This document shows, piece after piece, positions 9,128 to 16,933 of a stretch of 49,128 nucleotides of DNA; position 1 is the first letter of the stretch, and each line of letters opens with the position of its first letter. A program made the translations under genes and the position numbers. Source of the DNA: an uncultured Oscillospiraceae bacterium (lineage in GTDB: Bacteria; Bacillota; Clostridia; Oscillospirales; Oscillospiraceae); the NCBI GenBank assembly GCA_910587255.1, contig CAJUKT010000010.1, positions 1 through 49,128 on the forward strand. The letters are read 5' to 3'. Below the pieces are notes generated by a model. The model did no database searches. It was not told the origin of the DNA and worked only from the letters and a program-made list of their open reading frames with translations.

Positions 9128-9232
9128 AAAATGGGGCCACCTTTCTGCATCTGCCCGGTATTTTACCACGGCGGGAGGGAAATGTATAGCCCGCAGACGC
9201 AAAAAATCCAGGCGGGATTTTCACCGAACCGC

Positions 9233-9260
9233 AAAAAAGCCCTGCTCCGGGGAGCAGGGC
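9233..9260 (-). terminator. terminator after small membrane protein gene
   Basis: GCCCTGCTCC / GGAGCAGGGC hairpin at 9239-9260 followed on the minus strand by six T. Confidence 0.85.
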
Positions 9261-9288
9261 GGAAGGGGGCTTTGCAGGGCCGTCCGGC

Positions 9289-9609
9289 TCATTCGCCGGA
9301 CAGCTGCTGCGGTCTTGCTTTGTCTGCCTCCGCTTTGAAAAACTCCAAAACGGAATAGTACAGCTCCGCAGCCAGGTAGGAGATGACCGTCCCCACGCAG
9401 AAAACCGCCGTGCCAAACCCGGCCATCTTTGTCATGTTCTGCTGCCACATGGATTGTGTGGGCCGGGCGTCCACAATGCGCTCCACCGGCACCAGGACTT
9501 CTTCCCAGCTCCACTTCGAGCCCAGATGGTAGGCGAGGGCCAGGGAGATGATGAGCCCCGCGGCGAACAGAAGGGCCGCGCAGGTCTTTGAGCTGAGCTT
9601 ACCGAACAT
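9289..9609 (-). CDS. small two-TM membrane protein, unknown
   Basis: A 106-residue protein with hydrophobic segments at about residues 9-27 and 63-84 and a roughly 35-residue loop between them. I do not recognise the family. GGAGGTAATTAAA before the ATG is a good ribosome site. It lies downstream of the second secreted-protein cassette but is separated from it by a short palindromic repeat, so membership of that operon is possible but unproven. Confidence 0.65.
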   Translation of the reverse strand: MFGKLSSKTCAALLFAAGLIISLALAYHLGSKWSWEEVLVPVERIVDARPTQSMWQQNMTKMAGFGTAVFCVGTVISYLAAELYYSVLEFFKAEADKARPQQLSGE

Positions 9610-9634
9610 TTTAATTACCTCCTCTTCATTTGAT

Positions 9635-9718
9635 CTGGGACTTGCTTAAAATTGCCGCCATGCCCAAACAATGGGCCTTTTTCCGCTGAGCACATGGTCA
9701 ATGTTCAAACAGCCCTTA
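9635..9718. repeat. short palindromic repeat, copy 1
   Basis: About 84 bp, clearly similar to 20388-20475: both have CTTGCTT at the left, a shared GCCGCCATGCCCAAAC block, GGGCCTTTTT, and GTCAATGTTCAA near the right end. The ends are imperfect inverted repeats. This copy is the more degenerate one. Confidence 0.65.
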
Positions 9719-9738
9719 AAAGTGTTTTGTATGTACCG

Positions 9739-10212
9739 TCAAAACTCCAAAAATCCGACTACGCGCACAGTTTGAGAAGAACGGTTCCTGATTGCCATGG
9801 CATAGCTTCCGGCCTGGTTGATTCCAATTGTCTGATTGATGCTGCCCCCCTTTACATTGATATAGTAAAATTTTCCGTTGGAAGAAATAAAGCCAAAATC
9901 CATGCTGGCGGACGACGGCGAATAGGCGCAATTACAGGTGACGACGGCCTTGGCGTCAAAGTTGATAAAATAGGTGACATAGCCGATGGAATCCTTTGAA
10001 ATGGACTTGTCAATTTTATCAACAGCCTGGGGCACAGGGCCTGTTTTGCGGTGCTGCGCTGCTGGAAGGGGCACCCAGTCCCATTCCAGCTCCTCCAGCT
10101 GTATGACGGCCTTGCCGGGAGCCGCTGCCGCGTGGAAAAAGGGGATGGCCGCGCCCAGCACAAAGGCATAGGCCGCCAGCACACACGCTATTCCCCACCG
10201 ATTCATTTTCAT
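9739..10212 (-). CDS. small secreted protein, cassette 2
   Basis: A 157-residue protein with an N-terminal signal peptide (hydrophobic residues 7-23, likely cleavage near the AAAAP stretch at 28-32). The mature N-terminus carries a motif ELEWDWVPLPAAQ (about 40-54) that resembles the outer tail of the regulator encoded just upstream. The C-terminal 70 residues (SPSSASMDFG, YYINVKGGSI, INQAGSYAMAIRN) are rich in beta-type residues and nearly identical to the protein at 12434-12901. No family is recognised. Two Cys (in CNCAYSP) could form a disulfide. It starts 30 bases after the regulator stop, in one operon. Confidence 0.75.
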   Translation of the reverse strand: MKMNRWGIACVLAAYAFVLGAAIPFFHAAAAPGKAVIQLEELEWDWVPLPAAQHRKTGPVPQAVDKIDKSISKDSIGYVTYFINFDAKAVVTCNCAYSPSSASMDFGFISSNGKFYYINVKGGSINQTIGINQAGSYAMAIRNRSSQTVRVVGFLEF

Positions 10213-10242
10213 GGCCGCACCCTCTCCTTTAAATTTGCCCCT

Positions 10243-10713
10243 TTAAGGCTTTACGCTTGTTGTGGCGTCCGTCCAATCCTGTACTTCCGGCAGGGGAATA
10301 TTTTCTGTGTCCAGATCATCCAGCCAAGTGATCCCGTTGTGTGGCTGCTTGGAATCCTTCGCAATTGCGGAACCAATGGTGATGACCGACGCGATGGCCG
10401 ACAGCAGCAGGCACGCCGCCAGCGCGATGGCCAGCGCAGCCCTGAGCCCACGCCGCTCCGGCTGTGTATGCGGCTCCGCCACCGCCGCCATCTCCACGGG
10501 CTTTTTCTGCAGCGCCAAACTCTCGTCCACCAGCTGCTCCACCGGCACGCCGAACAGCCTGCCCATGCAGACCAGGTTTTCCATGGAGGGGGAGGCAATC
10601 CCCCGCTCCCACTTGGAGACGGCCTGCCGGGACACATCCAGCGCCTCCGCCAGCTCCGCCTGGGTCATCTTGTGCTCCCGGCGCAGGGCGGCGAGCTTTT
10701 CTTCCAGCCTCAT
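10243..10713 (-). CDS. membrane-anchored XRE regulator, cassette 2
   Basis: A 156-residue protein with an N-terminal XRE/Cro helix-turn-helix (about 3-62; MTQAELAEALDVSRQAVSKWERG), a linker, one membrane segment (about 91-116) and a short outer tail of about 38 residues with motif DDLDTENIPLPEVQD (132-146). DNA binding in the cytosol and a tail outside the cell are inferred from this topology. The start at 10713 follows AAAGGAG and matches the paralogue's start; an earlier in-frame start is poor. Its promoter lies at 10816-10844. It probably controls its own cassette, but no operator is proven. Confidence 0.85.
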   Translation of the reverse strand: MRLEEKLAALRREHKMTQAELAEALDVSRQAVSKWERGIASPSMENLVCMGRLFGVPVEQLVDESLALQKKPVEMAAVAEPHTQPERRGLRAALAIALAACLLLSAIASVITIGSAIAKDSKQPHNGITWLDDLDTENIPLPEVQDWTDATTSVKP

Positions 10714-10815
10714 TGTAACACACTCCTTTACCAGGTAAACCGCTTTTGGCTTGCAAACGCGCAACCGGCGGTTTCTTTTGCGCGGTTCAGGCGTTTTTTG
10801 TTCCGGGACAGCTTC

Positions 10816-10844
10816 ATTGTACCATACGCCCCGGAACTAGGCAA
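10816..10844 (-). promoter_or_regulatory. promoter of cassette 2
   Basis: On the minus strand TTGCCT, a 17-bp spacer and TGG-TACAAT (extended -10). It directs the XRE regulator and secreted-protein genes. Confidence 0.7.
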
Positions 10845-10848
10845 GGGC

Positions 10849-10892
10849 ATGAAAAAGCCGCCCTCACTCCAAGGAGCGGGGGCGGGCCGCCG
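10849..10892 (-). terminator. likely terminator after frameshifted gene
   Basis: On the minus strand an imperfect GC-rich stem (GCCCGCCCCCGCTCC ... AGTGAGGGCGGC) is followed by TTTTT. It lies between the end of the first cassette and the promoter of the second. Confidence 0.55.
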
Positions 10893-10909
10893 TCTCAATT
10901 AAAGCCGCG

Positions 10910-12390
10910 TCAGAACACCTCTGAGGTGGGGGTTAGGCTCCAGGGGGTTGCGCAGGGCGGGCCTTTGCATGGAGAAACTTTCCATGTGTGATTGATGGCA
11001 TAATTGCAAATTTTGCACGTGTCAGCGTATTGGTAATAATGTGAAATGTCGGAATGGTAGTTTTGCCCTGTATATTGATTGGAATAATGATGATATCTAT
11101 AGTAAACATAAGAAACATATCCCGGTGAGGATTGATAATCATTAGGAACATTCGTGATACTGTGTAAATAGGCGCCTGCCTGTCCCCATTTTGAACAAAT
11201 AATAATGTTTCCAGAGTTTGTACTGTATACAACACCTGAATGTATAGGAGTCCCATTCGCGTCAAAGTATACGATAATATCCCTTGTCTGGACAGAGGCA
11301 GAGGAAATAATACGTACATGAACTATCTCTCAAAAATTGTGAAATAGAATCTATCCAATAAGGATTAGAGAAGGAAAAACGGTACCAGGCGTATGAATGG
11401 CAATTATAGTACGCGCTTGGTGAGCTTAAGCGGGTATTTTGGACGTAGTCGTATGCTGAATTAAAGTTTGAAATTTCACTGGATGTTAACTCCCGTTCAG
11501 GACGGCATACTTCTACACTTAAACCACTAGCCGTAGTTATAGTTCCAAGAAGAATAGTAGTTAATTCCATTTAGAGTACCAACAAAATTTCCGCGTACGA
11601 TTGCTTGCGCGCCAAGTGAGGTATAAATGGTTTGCAAATATGGATAATCAGAGATCGAATGCGTTGACGCAGAAATGAGAGAATCCACTAAATCCTGCTG
11701 CAAAAGCAATTCAAATTTACGCATATCAATGTTTTCTGAACTGCTGTAAATACTTTGGGCGTAATTCTCAAGTTCGTATACAAAATCTTCCCTTGAAAGC
11801 AGTTCAAGAAAAGCCTCATGCGCAGTGAAGTCCGCTTTTTGCTTGCTGCCATTGAAAATGGAAGAGACCGGATAAAGTTGTTGTCCAATAAACGGAGACT
11901 TGAGGAAATAGTCCAGCAGATCCAAAGTTGAGGCTGACCGCAGATCTTCAGGAACTCCATAAAGCCATTCCATAAAATCCGAATCAACAGCGAGAGTTTG
12001 TATATCTTCCCTATCAATGAGTTGGGGAGATAAAGCGCTGGCCCTTGCGTTGGCGGAAGGTGCTGATCCCTGATACTCTTCCACTGCGGTCCGAACACCT
12101 TCGAACAATTCGGCCATAGGCGTGTAGTTGAGGATTGGAGCAGGCATATTGGGGTTGCGCTCTAAATCTTTAACGAGCCCTTGGATATCCACATCGTGCA
12201 GTTCCGCTGGAATAGTAACGCCCAAGTCTGAAAGAATCTCTAAGCATTGCGCCTTGTCCATCTCGGACAGCAGTGGCTTCGGCTGAATCTCTGCCCCAGG
12301 CGGGCTGGCGGCCATGGCTGAAACGGCGCAGCCCAAAAGCAGGCAGACGGTCAATACGGCGGCAAGCAGGTGTTTAAAGCTCAATTTCAT
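10910..12390 (-). pseudogene. secreted papain-like (NlpC/CHAP-type) protein, two frameshifts
   Basis: It starts at 12390 (MKLSFKHLLAAVL, signal peptide) after GAGAGGAGAAG. The first frame runs to a stop at 11527; the coding sense then continues in the +1 frame from about 11570 (ELTSSEIS..., YNCHSYAWYR), and shifts +1 again near 11320 into a frame encoding RDIIVYFDANGTPIHSGVVYS, SKWGQAGAYLHS and a tail ending at 10910. The Cys of NCHSYAW, the His of PIHSGVV and the KWGQ segment suit a papain-like NlpC/P60 or CHAP fold. Each shift is equivalent to one extra base. It is either a true pseudogene or affected by sequencing errors. Base use is AT-richer than its neighbours. It follows the cassette 1 secreted gene by 43 bases. 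Confidence 0.72.
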
Positions 12391-12433
12391 GTCCGGCTTC
12401 TCCTCTCTACGATACTGTGTGGGACGTATAGGG

Positions 12434-12901
12434 TCAATAGTCCACAAACCCGACCACACGAACAGTTTGTGAAGAATTGTTCCTGATCGCCACCGCATAG
12501 CTTCCGGCCTGGTTGATTCTGATTGCCTGGCTGATACTGCCCCCCTTTACATTGATATAGTAAAACTGGCCGCTGGATGCTATAACGCCGAAGTCCATGC
12601 TTGCGGACGATGGCGAGTAGGAACAATTAAAGGAAACGGTATCATCAGCGTTGAAATCAATCAAATTGGTAACATAGATAATCGTTTTTCCCGAGATGGA
12701 TTGATCAATTTGCCCAGTGGCCAGGGGCATGGGGCCTGCCGCGCAGTGCTCCACTGTTGACAGGTCTATGCGCTCCCAAGTCAAATCCTCTAACCGGACA
12801 ACGGTTTCGTTGGGAGCTTCCACGGCCTGAGCGGCAGAGATGATACCGCCTAGAATAGAGGAGCAAGCCAGCAGCGCGCACATCAAACGTTTCATTTTCA
12901 T
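12434..12901 (-). CDS. small secreted protein, cassette 1
   Basis: A 155-residue paralogue of the protein at 9739-10212: signal peptide to about AQA (26), a mature N-terminal motif EDLTWERIDLSTVEH (38-52), then a beta-rich C-terminal region nearly identical to its paralogue (SPSSASMDFG, YYINVKGGSI, INQAGSYAVAIRN). The family is unknown. The ribosome site is AAAGGATTAG. It starts 34 bases after the regulator stop, exactly the arrangement of cassette 2. Confidence 0.78.
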   Translation of the reverse strand: MKMKRLMCALLACSSILGGIISAAQAVEAPNETVVRLEDLTWERIDLSTVEHCAAGPMPLATGQIDQSISGKTIIYVTNLIDFNADDTVSFNCSYSPSSASMDFGVIASSGQFYYINVKGGSISQAIRINQAGSYAVAIRNNSSQTVRVVGFVDY

Positions 12902-12935
12902 AAGCTAATCCTTTCCTGTTCTAATATCTTGGCCT

Positions 12936-13430
12936 TCATGGCACTATGATCGTTGTTTCGCCAGACGCATCAATCACTTTTGTCAAGTCAATATCTTCCA
13001 CGTTCAGATCATCCTGATCAATAATAGTAATGCCTTCTTTTGGCGGCTCCGGCTCTTTTGACAGGGCAAGGCCCAGTGCCATGCCAAGCGATAATCCGGC
13101 GAACAGAATACACCCCGCCAGCGCGGCGGCCGCCACCCGCCAGGACAGCGCCGCCCGCCGGGGCGCCTCCTCCGCCTCCGGCGGGGCGGGCTCCGGCTCC
13201 GCGGCTTCCGCCCCAAGCTCCTCCCCGGGGGGCTCAGCCCCGTTCACCAGCTCGTTCAGGGGTATGCCGTACAGGCGGCTCAGCGCGATGAGCTTTTCTG
13301 CGGACGGGGCGGCCGTGCCCCGCTCCCACCCGGAGACCGCCTGCCGGGTGACGCCCAGGTTCTGGGCCAGTTCGGTTTGGCTCAGCTCCCGCTCCCTGCG
13401 GAATCGGGTCAATTTCTCGTTCAACTCCAT
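12936..13430 (-). CDS. membrane-anchored XRE regulator, cassette 1
   Basis: A 164-residue protein: XRE helix-turn-helix at about 3-62 (LSQTELAQNLGVTRQAVSGWERG), a Pro/Glu-rich linker (66-90), one membrane segment (about 96-124) and an outer tail with motif DDLNVEDIDLTKVID (140-154). The start at 13430 has AGAAGGGG upstream and aligns with the paralogue; an ATG at 13451 overlaps the -10 element and is rejected. Likely a one-component transmembrane regulator that senses outside and binds DNA inside (inference). Confidence 0.85.
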   Translation of the reverse strand: MELNEKLTRFRRERELSQTELAQNLGVTRQAVSGWERGTAAPSAEKLIALSRLYGIPLNELVNGAEPPGEELGAEAAEPEPAPPEAEEAPRRAALSWRVAAAALAGCILFAGLSLGMALGLALSKEPEPPKEGITIIDQDDLNVEDIDLTKVIDASGETTIIVP

Positions 13431-13449
13431 AACGCCCCTTCTTTCGTTC

Positions 13450-13479
13450 ATAGTAGCAGTTTCCAGTCTTTCCCGTCAA
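13450..13479 (-). promoter_or_regulatory. promoter of cassette 1
   Basis: On the minus strand TTGACG, an 18-bp spacer and TGC-TACTAT (extended -10) ending 20 bases before the chosen start codon. Confidence 0.65.
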
Positions 13480-13592
13480 CGACAGTATCGCTTGACACCG
13501 GGCAAGTCTTCCTTTCCGCCCCCCGCAGTACGATTTTTATACGATTATATCATACTTCTCTTCACCGTGGCAAGCGAGGGGCAGGGGGGCGG

Positions 13593-13622
13593 TTGCCATA
13601 TCCCCCGCGCTTATGTTATAAT
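13593..13622 (+). promoter_or_regulatory. promoter of mtaB
   Basis: TTGCCA at 13593-13598, an 18-bp spacer and TGT-TATAAT (extended -10) at 13617-13622. An ATG at 13621 overlaps the -10 element and is therefore not the mtaB start. Confidence 0.75.
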
Positions 13623-13653
13623 GGCGAAAAACGGTTGGTTAGGGGGGAATGCA

Positions 13654-14949
13654 GTGGATATCGCCATCTACACCCTGGGCTGCAAGGTGAACCAGGTGGA
13701 GACCCAGGCCATGGAGCGGGAGCTGCTGGGCCGGGGATACAGGCTGGTGGAATTCGACGGCCCGGCGGATGCCTATATTGTCAATACCTGCACCGTCACT
13801 GGGGTGAGCGACAAAAAGTGCCGCAACATCATCCGCCGGGCCAGGAAGCGTGCGCCGGAGGGGGTGGTGGCGGTGTGCGGCTGCTACGCCCAGACCGATC
13901 CAGAGGCCGTGGGCAGGCTGGGGGCGGATCTGGTGTCCGGCTCGGCGGGGCGGCTGGCCTTCCTGGACAGGCTGGAGGAGCTGCTGAAGGCCAAGGGGGA
14001 GCAAGTGGTATGCGTTGACAGCGCCCTGTCCCGCCGGGACTTCGAGCGGCTGCCCGCCGGTGGGGCGGCGGGGAGGACCAGGGCGATGCTCAAGGTAGAG
14101 GACGGCTGCGTCAATTTCTGCGCCTACTGCATCATTCCCTATGCCCGGGGGCCGGTGCGTTCCCTGCCCCTGGAGGAGGCGGCGGGGGAGGTCCGGCGGC
14201 TGGCGGCGGAGGGCTACCGGGAGGTGGTGCTCACCGGGATTGAGATTTCCTCCTGGGGCCGGGACCTGGGCGCAGGGGATGGTCTCATCAGCCTGGTTGA
14301 GGGGGTGTGCGCCGCCGCGCCGGGGCTGCGGGTGCGGCTGGGTTCGCTGGAGCCCCGGACCGTCACCCAGGACTTCTGCCGCCGGGCGGCCGCCCTGCCC
14401 AACCTGTGCCCCCACTTCCACCTGTCCCTCCAGTCTGGCTGCGACGCCACCCTGGCCCGGATGAACCGTAAATATGATACCGAACGGTATTATCATAGCG
14501 TGAAATTACTTCGGGACAACTTTGAGGACCCCGGAATTACCACCGACCTCATCACCGGCTTCCCCGGCGAGACCGGGGAGGAGTTTGCCCAAACCCTGGC
14601 TTTTCTGGAGAAATGCGCCTTTACCGCCATGCACGTGTTCCCCTACTCCCGCCGTCCCGGCACCCCGGCGGCGGACATGCCCGGCCAGGTGCCCAGGGAG
14701 GAGAAGGAGGAGCGGGCCCGCCGGGCCATCGCCCTGGGGGCCGGGATGGAGCGGCGCTGGCTGGAGGGCCAGATAGGCCGCGTCCTCCCGGTGCTCTTCG
14801 AGGAGGAGAAGGGCGGGCTGTGGCAGGGCCACGCCCCCAGCTATGCCCTGGTGCGGGCGCAAGGGGAAAACCTTCACAACCAGCTGCTGAGCGTAAAAAT
14901 CACCGGCGTGGAGGGGAGTGCCCTGACCGGGACGGTGACAGGCGGCTGA
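13654..14949 (+). CDS. mtaB: tRNA t6A37 methylthiotransferase MtaB
   Basis: A 431-residue radical SAM enzyme that converts t6A to ms2t6A at position 37 of ANN-decoding tRNAs. The N-terminal UPF0004 domain holds the first cluster Cys (YTLGCKVNQVET, Cys10; NTCTVTG; CGCYAQ). The radical SAM motif is C152-xxx-C156-xx-C159 within DGCVNFCAYC. KVNQxE is the MtaB-type signature, against MiaB. A C-terminal TRAM-like region follows. The start is GTG 13654, six bases after AGGGGGG; the long open frame upstream is antisense to the XRE gene. The product is needed for decoding accuracy. Confidence 0.93.
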   Translation: MDIAIYTLGCKVNQVETQAMERELLGRGYRLVEFDGPADAYIVNTCTVTGVSDKKCRNIIRRARKRAPEGVVAVCGCYAQTDPEAVGRLGADLVSGSAGRLAFLDRLEELLKAKGEQVVCVDSALSRRDFERLPAGGAAGRTRAMLKVEDGCVNFCAYCIIPYARGPVRSLPLEEAAGEVRRLAAEGYREVVLTGIEISSWGRDLGAGDGLISLVEGVCAAAPGLRVRLGSLEPRTVTQDFCRRAAALPNLCPHFHLSLQSGCDATLARMNRKYDTERYYHSVKLLRDNFEDPGITTDLITGFPGETGEEFAQTLAFLEKCAFTAMHVFPYSRRPGTPAADMPGQVPREEKEERARRAIALGAGMERRWLEGQIGRVLPVLFEEEKGGLWQGHAPSYALVRAQGENLHNQLLSVKITGVEGSALTGTVTGG

Positions 14950-15015
14950 GCCTTGCGCCCAGGGACATGCTGTGCTAAAATAGAACCCTGACAAAGAGAA
15001 AGGGGGCGGGGGCTT

Positions 15016-15861
15016 ATGCCCATTCCCGCGGTACTGACGGCTCTGACGCCGGACGATGAGACGGTGAAGAGCCTGTGGAGCAGCATAGAAAACATTACAG
15101 CCAGTAATATTTTTGGCGCAGTTTTATCCGTCGTAATCAGTCTTATCCTGATCAAAGTGCTCACCAAGGTGCTGGAACGGGCCCTGGGCCGCTCCAAGCT
15201 GGACGCTTCCCTCCAGACCCTGCTGCGCAGCCTGGTGAAGGGCGCGCTGTGGTCGGTGGCGGCTATCATCGTGCTGGGCTGCCTTGGCATTGAGGTTACG
15301 TCGCTGGTGGCGGTGTTGTCGGTGGTGGGGCTGGCCTTTTCCCTGGCGCTGCAAAACTTCCTGTCCAATGTGGCGGGGGGGATACAGCTGCTGGCCTCCC
15401 ACCCCTTTTCCGTGGGGGACTTCGTGGACGTGGGGGTGTGCGCGGGCACGGTGGAGGAGATCGGCATGTTCTACACCAAGATCACCACCCCGGATAACAA
15501 GCTGGTCCAGCTGCCCAACAGCGCCATTGTCACCGCCAACATCACCAACTTCTCCGCCCACCCCACCCGCCGGGTGGAGCTGAAGGTGTCCGCCGCCTAC
15601 GACGCGCCCACGGCCCAGGTGACCGCCCTGCTGGCCCAAATGGCGCAGGAGCACCCCCTGGTGCTGGCCGAGCCGGAGCCCGCCGTCCATGTGGAGCAGT
15701 ACGGCGACAGCGCCATCTGCTACGTGATGCGGGTGTGGTGCGCCAACGACGACTACTGGACGGTGTATTACGACCTGCTGGACGGCTTCAAGCCCGCCTT
15801 TGACCAAGCGGGGGTGGAGATGACCTATCCCCATGTGAATGTGCACATGGTTGGGCGCTGA
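15016..15861 (+). CDS. MscS-type mechanosensitive channel
   Basis: A 281-residue membrane protein with about three helices (27-50, 73-95, 97-115) and then the MscS beta and alpha/beta domain. The pore-lining helix is recognisable as ALQNFLSNVAGGIQLL, followed by PFSVGDFVDVGVCAGTVEEIGMFYTKITTPDNKLVQLPNS, the family hallmark. It opens under membrane tension to release solutes during osmotic downshock. The length is that of the small MscS type. The ribosome site is AAAGGGGGCGGGGG before ATG 15016. It lies 66 bases after mtaB. Confidence 0.93.
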   Translation: MPIPAVLTALTPDDETVKSLWSSIENITASNIFGAVLSVVISLILIKVLTKVLERALGRSKLDASLQTLLRSLVKGALWSVAAIIVLGCLGIEVTSLVAVLSVVGLAFSLALQNFLSNVAGGIQLLASHPFSVGDFVDVGVCAGTVEEIGMFYTKITTPDNKLVQLPNSAIVTANITNFSAHPTRRVELKVSAAYDAPTAQVTALLAQMAQEHPLVLAEPEPAVHVEQYGDSAICYVMRVWCANDDYWTVYYDLLDGFKPAFDQAGVEMTYPHVNVHMVGR

Positions 15862-15943
15862 AGATAGGCCGGAACGGGGGCGCGGGGCGGACATGGAAGC
15901 CGCCCCGCCGCCATATCATGATGAGGAAATGAGGCGCTGTGCC

Positions 15944-16567
15944 ATGGAAAAGGGAAAATTCATCGCCCTGGAGGGCATCGACGGCTCGGGCAAGAGCAGC
16001 CAGATCGGCCGGCTGGTGAAGCGGCTGGAGGGTCTGGGCATCCCCTGCCGGGAGACCAGGGAGCCCACCGGCGGCCCGGTGGGCTCCCTGATCCGCCAGA
16101 TTTTCACCGGGCGGGTCACCGCCGACAACCGGGTCATCGCCGCGCTGTACGCGGCGGACCGCATCGACCACCTGGTCAACGAGGTGGACGGCCTCTGCGC
16201 CGCCATTGACAGCGGCATCACCGTGGTGTCCGACCGCTACTATTTTTCCTCCTACGCTTACCACAGCGTGGATGTGGACATGGACTGGGTGATCGGGGCC
16301 AACGCCCTCAGCGCCCAGCTGCTGCGGCCCACCCTCACCGTGTTTTTGGACGTGCCGGTGGATACGGCCCTGGAGCGCATCCGAAAAAACCGCTTTGTGG
16401 AGGAGATCTTCGACCAGGAGGACCGGCTGCGCAAAACCCGGGAGCTTTATTTCCGGGCGTTTGAGCGGCTGGAGGGCGTGGAGCGCGTGGCCGTGGTGGA
16501 CGGCGCCGGTACGCAGGACGAAGTATCGGCGCGTATTTGGGCGGCGGTGGAGCCCTGCTTCCGCTGA
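15944..16567 (+). CDS. tmk: thymidylate kinase
   Basis: A 207-residue P-loop kinase that phosphorylates dTMP to dTDP. The Walker A motif GIDGSGKS is at 11-18; the REPTGGPVG and DRYYFSSYAYHS motifs correspond to the TMK nucleotide-binding and DRY elements, and a LID region follows with Arg/Lys residues (RIRKNRFVEEIFDQEDR). The ATG at 15944 gives the family length; upstream in-frame starts have no suitable ribosome site or are too close to it. A related P-loop deoxynucleoside kinase is less likely. Confidence 0.88.
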   Translation: MEKGKFIALEGIDGSGKSSQIGRLVKRLEGLGIPCRETREPTGGPVGSLIRQIFTGRVTADNRVIAALYAADRIDHLVNEVDGLCAAIDSGITVVSDRYYFSSYAYHSVDVDMDWVIGANALSAQLLRPTLTVFLDVPVDTALERIRKNRFVEEIFDQEDRLRKTRELYFRAFERLEGVERVAVVDGAGTQDEVSARIWAAVEPCFR

Positions 16568-16655
16568 TCTGGGGAGAACTTTAGCGGATATGCACAAATT
16601 TCCATAGGAAAGATTGGTAAAAATCGAAATCTTTTTTGCGCGGCTCTGAAAACTC

Positions 16656-16694
16656 TTTTCATTTCCCCTCAGATGTGTTAACATACTGTTAACA
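16656..16694 (+). promoter_or_regulatory. candidate PTS promoter with overlapping operator
   Basis: TTTTCA at 16656-16661, a 17-bp spacer and extended -10 TGT-TAACAT (16676-16684). The -10 lies within a 19-bp palindrome TGTTAACATACTGTTAACA (16676-16694), well placed for a repressor. The regulator is unknown. Confidence 0.5.
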
Positions 16695-16700
16695 AGGGCG

Positions 16701-16734
16701 CGATCCCCGGACCAGCGGGGATCGGATGCTCTTT
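16701..16734 (+). terminator. leader hairpin, terminator-like
   Basis: A 9-bp stem CGATCCCCG / CGGGGATCG followed by GATGCTCTTT. It could be an attenuator in the PTS leader or the tmk terminator; the T-run is weak. Confidence 0.45.
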
Positions 16735-16736
16735 AA

Positions 16737-16896
16737 GAAGCTGTACCAATAGCCTCAGCACCCAGCTTTACGGCCAAAATTGCCGCTGGCTGCGTTGAAA
16801 AATCTTGAAATACACAAAGTATTCCCGCGGTTTTTCGCCTTGCCGCCGGCAATTTTGGCTCGCGAATCTGAATACTTCGGCTATTGGTACAGCTTC
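16737..16896 (+). mobile_element. MITE-like element, copy A
   Basis: A 160-bp non-coding element with perfect terminal inverted repeats GAAGCTGTACCAATAGCC / GGCTATTGGTACAGCTTC and an inner inverted repeat around AAAATTGCCG / CGGCAATTTT. It is flanked by TAA on both sides (16734-16736 and 16897-16899), a 3-bp target duplication. Copies B (31401-31559) and C (41426-41585) are near-identical. It lies in the 5' leader of the PTS gene. Confidence 0.88.
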
Positions 16897-16933
16897 TAAA
16901 AAACCCAATTTTCTAAGAGGGAGGAATTGAGTT

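Larger units (their letters stand above)
16568..16933 (+). other. gene-free leader of the PTS operon
   Basis: These 366 bases between tmk and the PTS gene hold a promoter overlapped by a palindrome (16656-16694), a GC hairpin (16701-16724) and a full MITE copy (16734-16899). The PTS ribosome site (GAGGGAGGAATTG) follows directly. No open frame of note is seen apart from these. Confidence 0.7.

Noticed and set aside
11300..11345. Programmed +1 frameshifting in the papain-like gene
   Set aside because: No stop or slow codon lies at the shift in the first frame, and a second shift exists upstream in the same gene, so damage or sequencing error is more likely.
13030..13653. N-terminal extension of MtaB
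   Set aside because: The upstream frame is antisense to the XRE regulator and crosses the mtaB promoter. The ATG at 13621 overlaps the -10 box; GTG 13654 has the ribosome site and matches the family start.
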